Source of the DNA: Bradyrhizobium sp. AUGA SZCCT0158
GTDB taxonomy: Bacteria; Pseudomonadota; Alphaproteobacteria; Rhizobiales; Xanthobacteraceae
Direction: 5' to 3'
NCBI RefSeq assembly: GCF_018130065.1
Contig: NZ_JAFCME010000026.1
Coordinates: 1-64,000 of the forward strand
Length of the DNA stretch: 64,000 nt
In this document: piece after piece, positions 44,935-52,618 of the stretch
Layout: the number at the start of each line of letters is the position of its first letter
How positions within the stretch are numbered: position 1 is the stretch's first letter
Notes under the pieces: generated by a model
Databases searched by the model: none
Seen by the model: the letters and a program-made list of their open reading frames with translations, nothing else
What the model was told of the DNA's origin: nothing
Position numbers and translations under genes: made by a program

Positions 44935-44955
44935 TTGGGCAAGAATATTGCCCAA
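44935..44955. promoter_or_regulatory. Perfect dyad in the irr upstream region
   Basis: Arms TTGGGCAA (44935-44942) and TTGCCCAA (44948-44955) with spacer GAATA, ending 27 bp before the irr ATG. It is a candidate operator or leader hairpin. The 332-bp fabA-irr gap (44651-44982) is otherwise A/T-richer than its surroundings and holds both promoters; TGCATC at 44910-44915 lies just upstream of the dyad. Confidence 0.55.
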
Positions 44956-44982
44956 GTTTGTCAGCGTGGTACCGAAGTGGAA

Positions 44983-45489
44983 ATGAACGACCAGGTCTCG
45001 ACTGTGAACGATGACGCCGCTGACTTAGCTGCGATGGATCCGGCCGCCCGTGCCGCCGGACATCAACCGGCGTTGACCGGCTGTCCCTGGCATGACGTCA
45101 ATGAAATGCTGCAAGCTGCCGGCCTGCGGCCGACCCGCCAGCGCATGGCGCTCGGCTGGCTGCTGTTCGGCAAGGGCGCGCGGCATCTGACCGCTGAAAT
45201 GCTGTACGAGGAAGCGACGCTGGCCAAGGTGCCGGTCTCGCTCGCCACCGTCTACAACACGCTCAACCAGCTCACCGATGCCGGCCTGCTGCGCCAGGTC
45301 AGCGTTGACGGCACCAAGACCTATTTCGACACCAACGTGACGGCGCATCACCACTTCTATCTCGAGAACAATCACGAGCTGGTCGACATTCCCGATCCGC
45401 ATCTGGTGCTGTCGCGGATGCCCGACGTGCCCGAAGGCTACGAGATCGCCCGCGTCGACATGGTCGTGCGGCTGCGCAAGAAGCGCTAA
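44983..45489 (+). CDS. irr: Iron response regulator Irr
   Basis: A Fur-superfamily regulator of rhizobia that represses or activates genes under iron limitation and is degraded when heme binds. The 168-residue protein has the heme regulatory motif GCPWH at 33-37, a second heme/metal site HHH at 122-124, and the winged helix VSLATVYNTLNQLTDAGLL (about 85-103). These match Bradyrhizobium Irr closely. ATG 44983 is chosen; a TTG at 44935 would place the dyad inside the coding region. Fur, its known partner in iron control, is encoded at 15880. Confidence 0.95.
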   Translation: MNDQVSTVNDDAADLAAMDPAARAAGHQPALTGCPWHDVNEMLQAAGLRPTRQRMALGWLLFGKGARHLTAEMLYEEATLAKVPVSLATVYNTLNQLTDAGLLRQVSVDGTKTYFDTNVTAHHHFYLENNHELVDIPDPHLVLSRMPDVPEGYEIARVDMVVRLRKKR

Positions 45490-45491
45490 CT

Positions 45492-45610
45492 GTCGTCCCG
45501 GCGAAGGCCGGGACCCATAACCACAAATGTTTGTTGTTGAGGGAAGGCGTCTGGTTGACTGCCTTATCGAAGGGCCGCGGCGTATGGGTCCCGGCCTTCG
45601 CCGGGACGAC
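45492..45610. repeat. 119-bp MITE-like element with perfect 28-bp terminal inverted repeats
   Basis: Ends 45492-45519 (starts GTCGTCCCGGCGAAGGCC) and 45583-45610 are exact inverted copies over 28 bp. Each end is itself a hairpin (CCCGGC-GAA-GGCCGGG). The core includes CCGCGGCGTA, shared with 42718-42815. It starts two bases after the irr stop and ends 28 bp before the convergent SH3 gene stop. Confidence 0.85.
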
Positions 45611-45638
45611 GTAAGAGTTTATTGCTCGACGCCTTAAC

Positions 45639-46166
45639 TCAATCCACCTTCTCGTCGGCGTAGACGCCCCACAGCCGCTGCTGTTCGATCCAGCCGTCAA
45701 ATCCGTTGCCGATCACGCGGCACCAGCCGGCGGCGCATTTCTTGACTTGGGCGACGACGCCGGCCTGCAGGCGCGCGGCGACCGCGCTGGACGGATCGGC
45801 GCGATCGTAGAGTGGCGCGAGTTCGTCCTTGGTCTTCATGGTGACGACGGCGGTGCGGCGGCCCGACAACAGGGAGTGATAGACCCAGCCCTCGGCGCCT
45901 TCGGAATCGCGCACCCGGCGCCAGTTCTCGAATTCAGCTGTTATTTCGACCGGCAGACCGGAGCGGGTGTAGACCCAGGCGACGTCGTTGTCCTTGGTCG
46001 GACCGGCTCTGACGTTCACATGATCGGATTTGAGGCTGACATAACGCGGCAGCGGGAGGCCGCTGGTGGTAGAGCCCGCTTCCTTGGCTGAAAAACCTGT
46101 GCTGACCGACGCACCCAGCATGCACCCTGCCAGCACTGCCATCGAACAGAAACGCCCCAACGCCAT
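45639..46166 (-). CDS. Exported protein with bacterial SH3 domains
   Basis: A 175-residue envelope protein. The N-terminus MALGRFCSMAVLAGCMLGAS is a signal sequence. LAGC at residues 12-15 could be a lipobox, but the preceding hydrophobic stretch is short, and signal peptidase I cleavage near GFSA is the alternative. Two SH3b-like repeats follow (YVSLKSDHVNVRAGPTKD, VAWVYTRSGLPVEI; then VVAQVKKCAAGWCRVIGNGF). SH3b domains often bind peptidoglycan. ATG 46166 has AGGAG upstream. Divergent from the dehydrogenase gene. Confidence 0.87.
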   Translation of the reverse strand: MALGRFCSMAVLAGCMLGASVSTGFSAKEAGSTTSGLPLPRYVSLKSDHVNVRAGPTKDNDVAWVYTRSGLPVEITAEFENWRRVRDSEGAEGWVYHSLLSGRRTAVVTMKTKDELAPLYDRADPSSAVAARLQAGVVAQVKKCAAGWCRVIGNGFDGWIEQQRLWGVYADEKVD

Positions 46167-46594
46167 CAACTCGTCTCCTGCCGAAAACCTCAACTCGAAT
46201 TCTTCGAGTTGAAACAATCCACTCAACGCCCGAAACCCAAGACCCTTAAGCCCAAGACCCTTAGACTTGAGTCCCCCATTGCCCGCCTTGGTCGCAACTC
46301 GGATTGTCGTTCCCGAGGGGTTCTTGTCTTGGCCCGGCCTTCTGCTAGAGAGGACGGAACGCTTGAGAACCAGAACGGCCGAATTTCCCTGATTACCTTG
46401 ACCCTTCCCTTGGCAACCCCGAGGTAAGGATCGGGGAACCCAGGGGAGCGCTAAGGAAACCCAAGGAAACGACCAGGTAGCCGTTCGAACCGCGCAGCGA
46501 GTGCAGTGTCGAACAACCAGGTTAATGAGGCCTCAACGGCGAAGCTTCTGACTCGTCAAAGGTTGGGCGAGCCATTGCCTCATGAGAGCAGGAC
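46167..46594. other. 428-bp leader region of the dehydrogenase gene, possibly structured RNA
   Basis: No protein gene. Direct repeats CCCAAGACCCTTA at 46237-46249 and 46252-46264. A possible promoter has TTGTCT (46324-46329) and TAGAGA (46346-46351) with 16-bp spacing. Downstream, CCCCGA/TCGGGG forms a hairpin (46417-46436), and CCTTGG (46408-46413) can pair with CCAAGG (46461-46466) to close it. I do not recognise a known riboswitch or sRNA family. Confidence 0.4.
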
Positions 46595-47596
46595 ATGTCG
46601 GTTAAGAAAAAGCCTCTCGTCGTCGTCACCCGCAAACTCCCGGACTCGATCGAGACCCGGATGCGCGAACTGTTCGATGCGCGGTTAAATCTCGACGATA
46701 CGCCGATGACGCCGGAACAGATCGCCGAGGCGGTCCGTACCGCCGACGTGCTGGTGCCGACCGTGACCGACCTGGTCAACGAGGAAATCCTCAAGCAGCC
46801 CGACTGCAAGCTGCGGATGATCGCCAATTTCGGCAATGGCGTCGACAATATCGACGTCACGGCGGCGCATGCGCGCGGCATCACTGTAACCAACACGCCG
46901 AAGGTTTTGACCGAAGACACCGCCGACATGACCATGGCACTGATTCTCGCGGTGCCGCGGCGGCTGATCGAGGGCGCCTCTATCCTCACCGACGGCAAGA
47001 ACTGGCCGGGCTGGTCGCCGACCTGGATGCTCGGTCATCGCATCGGCGGCAAACGCCTCGGCATCATCGGCATGGGCCGCATCGGCCAGGCAGTGGCGCG
47101 CCGGGCGCGCGCCTTCGGCCTGCAGATCCACTATCACAACCGCCGCCCCGTCGCACCCATGATCGCCGACGAATTGGGCGCGACCTATTGGGAAAGCCTC
47201 GACCAGATGCTGGCGCGGATGGACATCATCTCGGTGAACTGTCCGCACACCCCGGCGACATTCCACCTGCTGTCGGCGCGGCGCTTAAAACTGATCCGGA
47301 AAGAGGCCTATATCGTCAACACCGCGCGCGGCGAGGTGATCGACGAGGATACGCTGATCAAGCTGATCGAAGCCGGCGACATCGGCGGCGCCGCCCTCGA
47401 CGTCTATGAGCATGAGCCCGCCGTCAATCCAAAACTGGTTCGGCTGGCCAGGGCCGGCAAGGTCACGCTGCTGCCGCACATGGGCTCGGCCACGATCGAG
47501 GGCCGCGTCGAGATGGGCGAGAAGGTGATCATCAATATCAGGACCTTCCTCGACAACCACAAGCCGCCGGACCGCGTGCTGCCCAGCATGCTGTGA
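46595..47596 (+). CDS. D-isomer-specific 2-hydroxyacid dehydrogenase, glyoxylate/hydroxypyruvate reductase type
   Basis: An NAD(P)H-dependent reductase of 333 residues. The Rossmann motif is GMGRIG (159-164). The catalytic set is R245 (NTARGEVID), E274 (YEHEP) and H295 (LLPHMG), as in the GyaR/GhrB group. HNRRP after the second strand of the cofactor domain (about 181-185) suggests NADPH preference, since arginines follow where an acidic residue would select NADH. The next gene overlaps by GTGA. A long leader (428 bp) precedes it. Confidence 0.9.
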   Translation: MSVKKKPLVVVTRKLPDSIETRMRELFDARLNLDDTPMTPEQIAEAVRTADVLVPTVTDLVNEEILKQPDCKLRMIANFGNGVDNIDVTAAHARGITVTNTPKVLTEDTADMTMALILAVPRRLIEGASILTDGKNWPGWSPTWMLGHRIGGKRLGIIGMGRIGQAVARRARAFGLQIHYHNRRPVAPMIADELGATYWESLDQMLARMDIISVNCPHTPATFHLLSARRLKLIRKEAYIVNTARGEVIDEDTLIKLIEAGDIGGAALDVYEHEPAVNPKLVRLARAGKVTLLPHMGSATIEGRVEMGEKVIINIRTFLDNHKPPDRVLPSML

Positions 47597-48288
47597 ACCA
47601 ACACAGCGAGGATGATGTGAGCGAAGCCCACGCATCCCTGCTGGACCGTCTCGCCGCCACCATCGTCGCACGGCATCCCACGCGGATTATCCGCGTCGCG
47701 ATCGATGGTGTCGATGGCGCGGGCAAGACCACGCTGGCGGATGTGCTGGCGCCGCTCGTGGCAGCACAAAGCCGCCCGACGATCCGCGCCTCCGTCGACG
47801 ATTTCCATCATCCCCGCGCCGTCCGTTATGCGCGGGGGCGGTACTCGCCGGATGGCTTTTATCTCGACTCATACGACTACGATTCATTTCGGACGTTGTT
47901 GCTCGATCCCTTGAGCCCCGGCGGCTCCGGTCGATACGTCGCAAGGCGTTTTGATCTCGACAACGACCGGCCGTTCGAGCCGGTCACGCAGCAAGCGTCG
48001 CCAACCGCCGCGCTGATCGTTGACGGCATCTTCCTGCACCGCCCCGAGCTTCGGGCCTATTGGGATCTCTCGATATTTCTGAAGGTCGACTTCAATGTTT
48101 CCGTGCCGCGCGGCGCGCAGCGCGGTGCGGATTTTGGCGCGTCCGATCCGGCTTCGCCGTCCAACCAGCGCTATGTCGGCGGCCAGCAGCGATATCTGAG
48201 CGAGTGCAATCCGGAACAACGTGCCGCGATCGTGATCGGCTACAACGACCTGCGCGAGCCGCAGATATTGAAGTGGCCACGGGCGTAG
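47593..48288 (+). CDS. P-loop kinase, uridine kinase-like
   Basis: A 231-residue P-loop protein with Walker A GVDGAGKT at 39-46, RASVDDFHHPRAVRY after it (a uridine kinase-like DDF motif) and LIVDGIFLHRPELRAYWDLSIFL. The substrate is not known; phosphoribulokinase/uridine kinase relatives act on nucleosides or sugars. GTG 47593 overlaps the previous stop, while GTG 47617 has GAGGA just upstream and may be the better start. Likely cotranscribed with the dehydrogenase. Confidence 0.82.
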   Translation: MNQHSEDDVSEAHASLLDRLAATIVARHPTRIIRVAIDGVDGAGKTTLADVLAPLVAAQSRPTIRASVDDFHHPRAVRYARGRYSPDGFYLDSYDYDSFRTLLLDPLSPGGSGRYVARRFDLDNDRPFEPVTQQASPTAALIVDGIFLHRPELRAYWDLSIFLKVDFNVSVPRGAQRGADFGASDPASPSNQRYVGGQQRYLSECNPEQRAAIVIGYNDLREPQILKWPRA

Positions 48289-48426
48289 GCCGGCGCTCTG
48301 CCCGCCCCGGACATGCCGTTTCAGCCTGTCACCCGGGGAACAGCGCTGTGGTCCGGTCTCAGACATTCTCCAAATCACAGGAAACGAACGCTGTTGTCGC
48401 GCTCATCTGCCAGATGGAGAACTGCC

Positions 48427-48573
48427 ATGAATACCCAGAATGCTCAGATCGATGTGCTTTCCGACGAAGAACTCACCGCCGTCTCGGGTGGCAAGGACCG
48501 GGTTCAAGTGACCAAGGAGCAGTATGAACAGATCCTCGAGGTCAAGTTCATGTTCGCCAGCCTGAAGAAGTAA
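48427..48573 (+). CDS. Short peptide with a double-glycine-type leader
   Basis: A 48-residue peptide. The first 22 residues end in VLSDEELTAVSGG, the pattern of bacteriocin-type leaders cut after GG by C39 peptidases. The remaining 26 residues (KDRVQVTKEQYEQI onward) are charged, with no cysteine. ATG 48427 is preceded by GGAG, which supports it as a real gene. No transporter or modification enzyme is adjacent. The leader aligns with that of the peptide at 50896 over L-x3-(E/Q)-L-x2-V-x2-G. The fate and role of the core are unknown. Confidence 0.7.
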   Translation: MNTQNAQIDVLSDEELTAVSGGKDRVQVTKEQYEQILEVKFMFASLKK

Positions 48574-48641
48574 GTCCGTAAGTCCGAATGCACTGAGCGG
48601 ATTAGTAAGACGCAGTCCTCCGCCTTGGAAAATACGAGTAC

Positions 48642-48670
48642 GGCGGATCAGGCCTCATGGCCGGTCCGCC
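48642..48670. terminator. Hairpin between the short peptide gene and LysR gene
   Basis: GGCGGA/TCCGCC outer and GGCC/GGCC inner pairs around TCAT. There is no T run, so it is a hairpin of uncertain terminator strength in the 132-bp convergent gap. Confidence 0.5.
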
Positions 48671-48705
48671 GGACTTGTAAAATACGTAACTCCCTCGCGC
48701 GGAAG

Positions 48706-49626
48706 CTACGCCGTCTTTTCTTTACGTCTCTCGCGCTTGCGCCATTCCCCGACAAACGAGACGAACGCGCCTAGCGCCGGCGGCGGCTGGCGGCGGCTCG
48801 GGTAATACAGAAACGGTCCGGGAAACGGCGCGCACCAGTCGTCGAGCACGCTGACCAGCGCACCAGATTTGATGCCAAAGCGTACATAACCTTCAAACGT
48901 CAACCAGAAGCCGATCCCATCATGGACGGCGCGCAGCGCGAGGCCGAGATAGGTCGCGACCAGTTTTGCCGGCGGCGAAACCACCACGATACGCCCCGCC
49001 TTCTCGAATTCCCAATCCAGCATGGCGCCGCTGCCGAAGCGGGTGCGGATGCAGGCGTGATCGAGCAGGTCCTTTGGCTGCATCGGCTTGCCGTGCCGCG
49101 CCACATATTCCTTCGACGCCACCACCGCGTAGCGCTGCGGCGCCCCGAGCGAAACCGCAATCATGTCCTGCGCCAAATGCTCGCCGTAGCGCACGCCGGC
49201 GTCGAAACCGCCGGCGACGATATCGACGAATGCACTCTCGCCAACGATCTCCAGTTCAACTTGCGGATATTTTGCGAGGAACGGCGCGACCATCGGCGCC
49301 AGCACCAGATCGATCGCCGGCGGCGGCGCATTGATCCGCAAGCGCCCCGACGGCACGCCGCGCAGACCGCGCACCTGATCCAGGGCGTCGCCGACATCCG
49401 ACATCGCCGGCCCGACCCGGGCCAGCAGCAGCTCGCCGGCTTCGGTTAGCGCAACACTGCGGGTGGTGCGGTTCATCAGGCGGACGCCAAGCCGCTCCTC
49501 CATGTCGCGTAGCCGCTGGCTGAGACTCGAGACGGAGACGCGCTGCTCGATCGCGGCGCGCCGGAAATTCCTGGTGCGCGCCACGGCGACGAACGCATCG
49601 AGATCGCGGAGGTCAAAATCCTGCAT
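48706..49626 (-). CDS. LysR-family transcriptional regulator
   Basis: A 306-residue LysR regulator with an N-terminal helix-turn-helix (DLDAFVAVARTRNFRRAAIEQRVSVSSLSQRLRDME, about 8-45) and a periplasmic-binding-like effector domain. The ligand is unknown. ATG 49626 directly abuts an 18-bp near-palindrome (49627-49644), leaving no room for a ribosome binding site, so the message may be leaderless or the start may be further in. It is divergent from the aldo/keto reductase gene, the usual arrangement for a regulator and its target. Confidence 0.9.
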   Translation of the reverse strand: MQDFDLRDLDAFVAVARTRNFRRAAIEQRVSVSSLSQRLRDMEERLGVRLMNRTTRSVALTEAGELLLARVGPAMSDVGDALDQVRGLRGVPSGRLRINAPPPAIDLVLAPMVAPFLAKYPQVELEIVGESAFVDIVAGGFDAGVRYGEHLAQDMIAVSLGAPQRYAVVASKEYVARHGKPMQPKDLLDHACIRTRFGSGAMLDWEFEKAGRIVVVSPPAKLVATYLGLALRAVHDGIGFWLTFEGYVRFGIKSGALVSVLDDWCAPFPGPFLYYPSRRQPPPALGAFVSFVGEWRKRERRKEKTA

Positions 49627-49644
49627 TGTTCGGTATACTGAACA
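49627..49644. promoter_or_regulatory. Near-perfect dyad at the LysR start, probable LysR operator
   Basis: TGTTC and GAACA ends flank a GTATAC centre, 18 bp with one mismatched pair. It lies in the 121-bp divergent gap with the aldo/keto reductase gene, one base from the LysR ATG. Confidence 0.6.
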
Positions 49645-49747
49645 AGCTATTAAGTATTGTCCAGCTTATCGCTGTAATCGCGATCGGCCATACCAGCCTC
49701 GTCAACCCGGCGCCGGAATCCCCGCCGCCAATACGAGGAGAGCCACC

Positions 49748-50749
49748 ATGGAACACCGCAAACTCGGCAAAACCGGCCCCGACGTCGCCGCCGTCGGTCT
49801 CGGCTGCATGGGCATGTCGGACTTTTATGGTCCGGCCGACAGGGGCGAGAGCATCGCGACCATCCACGCCGCGCTCGACGCCGGCATCACCCTGATCGAC
49901 ACCGGTGATTTCTATGGCATGGGCCACAATGAAATGCTGATCCGCGAAGCGCTCGCCGGCCGCAACCGCGACGATGTGTAGATCAGCGTCAAGTTCGGCG
50001 CGCTACGCGATCCGGCGCGTGGCTTCATCGGCATCGACTGCCGCCCCGCAGCGGTGAAGAATTTCATCGCCTATTCGCTGCAGCGGCTCGGCGTCGATCA
50101 CATCGACATCTACCGGCCGGCGCGGCTCGATCCGGCGGTGCCGATCGAAGACACGATCGTCGCGATCGCCGACATGATCAAGGCCGGCTATGTCAGGCAT
50201 ATCGGCCTGTCCGAAGTCGGCTCCGACACCATCCGCCGCGCCCATGCCGTGCATCCGATCGCCGATCTGCAGATCGAATATTCGCTGATCTCGCGCGGCA
50301 TCGAGGCCGACATCCTGCCGACCTGCCGCGAACTCGGTATCGGCATCACGGCTTATGGCGTGCTGTCGCGCGGCCTGATCAGCGGACACTGGTCGAAAGA
50401 TAAGTCCGGCGCGCAGGACTTCCGGCAGATGACCCCACGCTTCCAGGGCGCCAATCTCGACGCCAATCTGGCGTTGGTCGAGCCGCTGCGCGCGGTCGCC
50501 GCCGAACTCGGCGTATCGGTGGCGCAGGTCGCGATTTCCTGGGTCGCGGCGCAGGGCAATGACATCGTGCCGCTGGTCGGCGCCCGCCGCCGCGACCGCC
50601 TGACCGAGGCGCTCGGCGCGCTCGATGTGAGGCTTTCCGCGGCGCATCTGGACAAGCTCGCGAAGGCATTCCCGCCGGATGCAGCCGCCGGCACGCGTTA
50701 TGCGGCGGAGCAAATGGCGCATCTGGACAGCGAGAAGAAGCGGGCCTGA
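49748..50749 (+). pseudogene. Aldo/keto reductase with in-frame amber codon
   Basis: An aldo/keto reductase of 333 codons interrupted by TAG at 49979-49981 (codon 78), with both halves in the same frame. The first half shows MEHRKLGKTGPDVAAVGLG and IDTGDFYGMG. The second continues ISVKFGALRDPARGF, keeping the catalytic-type lysine two or so residues after the stop. The usual catalytic-loop histidine (YQHRVDP in relatives) is YRPARLDP here, so the catalytic position reads Ala. Without suppression, only a 77-residue fragment or a reinitiated C-terminal part would be made. ATG 49748 is next to a GAGGAG ribosome binding site (49735-49740). Divergent from the LysR gene. Confidence 0.85.
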
Positions 50750-50895
50750 ACGCAACCGCACGAGTTCCTCGCGCCCCCACTCGCCGGCGCGCGAGGGTTC
50801 CGTGAGCAAAATCACGGTAACTCATCCAACCTGTCCCTAGCCTCCTGTAGCAGCCGAAGCGGATGGCCCCTTCGTCTCGCGACAGGAGAAGACAG

Positions 50896-51108
50896 ATGAA
50901 GAAGTCCGACATTAACGCAGTCGAGCCTGCGAAGCCCGCGCTCGAAGCACCGGTCCAGCTCACCCCGGAACAGCTTGAAATCGTCGCAGCCGGTTTCAGG
51001 GCTGCGATCAACCGCGGATCGCTGGGCGATATCATCAAGGATATCACCATCTTCGGCAGATTTCCGACGCCGACGATGCCGGTACCCACAAAGACGGTTC
51101 TATTCTGA
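50896..51108 (+). CDS. Short peptide with leader-like N-terminus
   Basis: A 70-residue peptide. Residues 22-33 (LTPEQLEIVAAG) resemble a GG-type leader end, in register with LSDEELTAVSGG of the peptide at 48427. The rest (FRAAINRGSLGDIIKD, then a Pro/Thr-rich end PTPTMPVPTKTVLF) has no cysteine. AGGAG at 50884-50888 supports ATG 50896. The eight-cysteine gene follows 117 bp downstream on the same strand, with a hairpin between. I do not recognise a family. Confidence 0.65.
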   Translation: MKKSDINAVEPAKPALEAPVQLTPEQLEIVAAGFRAAINRGSLGDIIKDITIFGRFPTPTMPVPTKTVLF

Positions 51109-51124
51109 GTCGATCAAGAGACGA

Positions 51125-51159
51125 GATGGCGTTCGGCGCGTCGTGCGTCGGACGCCATC
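51125..51159 (+). other. Hairpin between the peptide and eight-cysteine genes
   Basis: Perfect 8-bp arms GATGGCGT (51125-51132) and ACGCCATC (51152-51159) 17 bp after the peptide stop. It could stabilise or attenuate the transcript and so set the peptide/protein ratio. Confidence 0.45.
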
Positions 51160-51225
51160 CCGGACGCCTTTTCATTTCAGGATAGACGCAGCTCACCCGG
51201 CACGCGCAGCGAGATAGAGGGATTC

Positions 51226-51660
51226 ATGTCCAAGGATTTAAAGAAGCAGATCGACTGCCCGAGTTCGCAGGCGACCGACGAGGGCGCCCGAATCTTTGGC
51301 GTAATCACCGGTACGCCGGAGCAGCACCGGGTCGGATATCTCACCGAGACCGTGCCAATCTCCGAACAGGTCCTTGCCCTTGCGGGAGATGCCAAGCCCA
51401 CGGAACTGTTCCGCATCGCGGCACCCTGCGCGGGCGCCAGCGGCGGCTGCAAGCATTTCAAGGGCAACACCTGCAGCTTGGCCAAACGGATCGTTGAAGG
51501 CGTCCCGGCTGTCGTGAACGCGCTTCCCGCCTGCGAGATTCGCCCCACCTGCCGCTGGTTCCGTCAGGAAGGCAAAGAGGCCTGCTTCCGTTGCCCGCAG
51601 GTCATGACGGACAAATCAAACGCGTCTGACTACGAGAAGCAGATTGCCGACATCGACTGA
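51226..51660 (+). CDS. Eight-cysteine protein of unknown function
   Basis: A 144-residue protein with cysteines at 11, 68, 75, 83, 103, 109, 120 and 123. The arrangement PC-x6-C-x7-C and AC-x5-C-x10-C-x2-CP suggests bound metal or an Fe-S cluster. No signal peptide or membrane segment, so cytoplasmic. AGAGGGA just upstream supports ATG 51226. It follows the peptide gene at 50896 and may be its partner, for example a maturation or carrier protein; this is inference. I cannot name a family. Confidence 0.75.
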   Translation: MSKDLKKQIDCPSSQATDEGARIFGVITGTPEQHRVGYLTETVPISEQVLALAGDAKPTELFRIAAPCAGASGGCKHFKGNTCSLAKRIVEGVPAVVNALPACEIRPTCRWFRQEGKEACFRCPQVMTDKSNASDYEKQIADID

Positions 51661-51679
51661 CGGCGGATGCCGCCAGTCC

Positions 51680-52480
51680 TCACCGGTGCGCACTTAGATC
51701 AGTGATCGTGGGCGCATCACCATTGAGCGGGTTGGCCGGATCGCGCCGGTAGCGCAGGGTTTCGAACCGCATCGCGCGGGCGTCCACCATCACCAGCCGT
51801 CCGACCAGGCTGTCGCCGAAGCCGACGATCTCGCGAATCGCTTCCAGCGCCATCATCGATCCCAGCATGCCCGCGAGCGCGCCCATCACGCCGGCCTCGG
51901 CGCAGGCCGGCACCGTGCCCGGCGGCGGCGCCTCTGCAAACAGACAGCGATAGGTCGGATTGAACTCGCCGTCAGCGCCCCGTTCATGGGCGCGGATCGT
52001 GGTCAGCGATCCGTCGAACTGACCGAGCGCCGCCGTGATCAGCGGCTTGGCCGCGAGGAAGCAGGCGTCGGAAACAAGATAGCGGGTTTCGAAATTGTCA
52101 GACCCGTCGAGCACCAGATCATAACCGCCGATCAGCGACATCGCGTTGCCAGCATCGAGGCGCACCGCATGCGCCTCGAAGTTGACATGCGGGTTGAGCG
52201 CGTCGATCTGCTGCGCGGCACTATCGACCTTGCGCTTGCCAATATCGGGCGTCGTGTGGATGATCTGGCGCTGCAGGTTGGACAGCGAGACAATATCGTC
52301 GTCGACCACGCCGAGCGTGCCGATGCCGGCGGCGGCGAGATACATCAGGACCGGGGCGCCGAGACCGCCGGCGCCGATCACCAGCACGGACGCCTCCTTC
52401 AGGGCGGTCTGGCCGGGGCCGCCGACCTCGCGCAGCACGATGTGGCGGGCATAGCGTTCGAGTTCGTCGGCGGTCAGCAT
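51680..52480 (-). CDS. MoeB/ThiF/HesA-family adenylyltransferase
   Basis: An E1-like enzyme of 266 residues that adenylates the C-terminus of a sulfur-carrier protein for molybdopterin or thiamine synthesis. GAGGLG at 36-41, SNLQRQI (67-73), the DGSDNFETRYL segment and YRCLFAEAPPPGTVPACAEAGVMGALAGM are MoeB-like. A terminal rhodanese domain is absent. ATG 52480 (MLTADELERYARHIVL) is chosen over the longer open frame. Convergent with the eight-cysteine gene, 19 bp away. Which carrier protein it serves is not shown here. Confidence 0.9.
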   Translation of the reverse strand: MLTADELERYARHIVLREVGGPGQTALKEASVLVIGAGGLGAPVLMYLAAAGIGTLGVVDDDIVSLSNLQRQIIHTTPDIGKRKVDSAAQQIDALNPHVNFEAHAVRLDAGNAMSLIGGYDLVLDGSDNFETRYLVSDACFLAAKPLITAALGQFDGSLTTIRAHERGADGEFNPTYRCLFAEAPPPGTVPACAEAGVMGALAGMLGSMMALEAIREIVGFGDSLVGRLVMVDARAMRFETLRYRRDPANPLNGDAPTITDLSAHR

Positions 52481-52618
52481 CGTCGATCTATTCCCATGCG
52501 CCGTTCCGTGAACCGGAGCGCGGTTGTTGCTGACCAAGCAGATGTGCTTAATTGACCCGAGGTCAATGATCGCTCCAATATTCCCTCCCGATTCCCTCAG
52601 TCTTCCCTGGGATTTGTC

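Noticed and set aside
48313..48426. N-terminal extension of the short peptide at 48427
   Set aside because: The upstream residues have no leader character, and GGAG in front of ATG 48427 gives a proper start.
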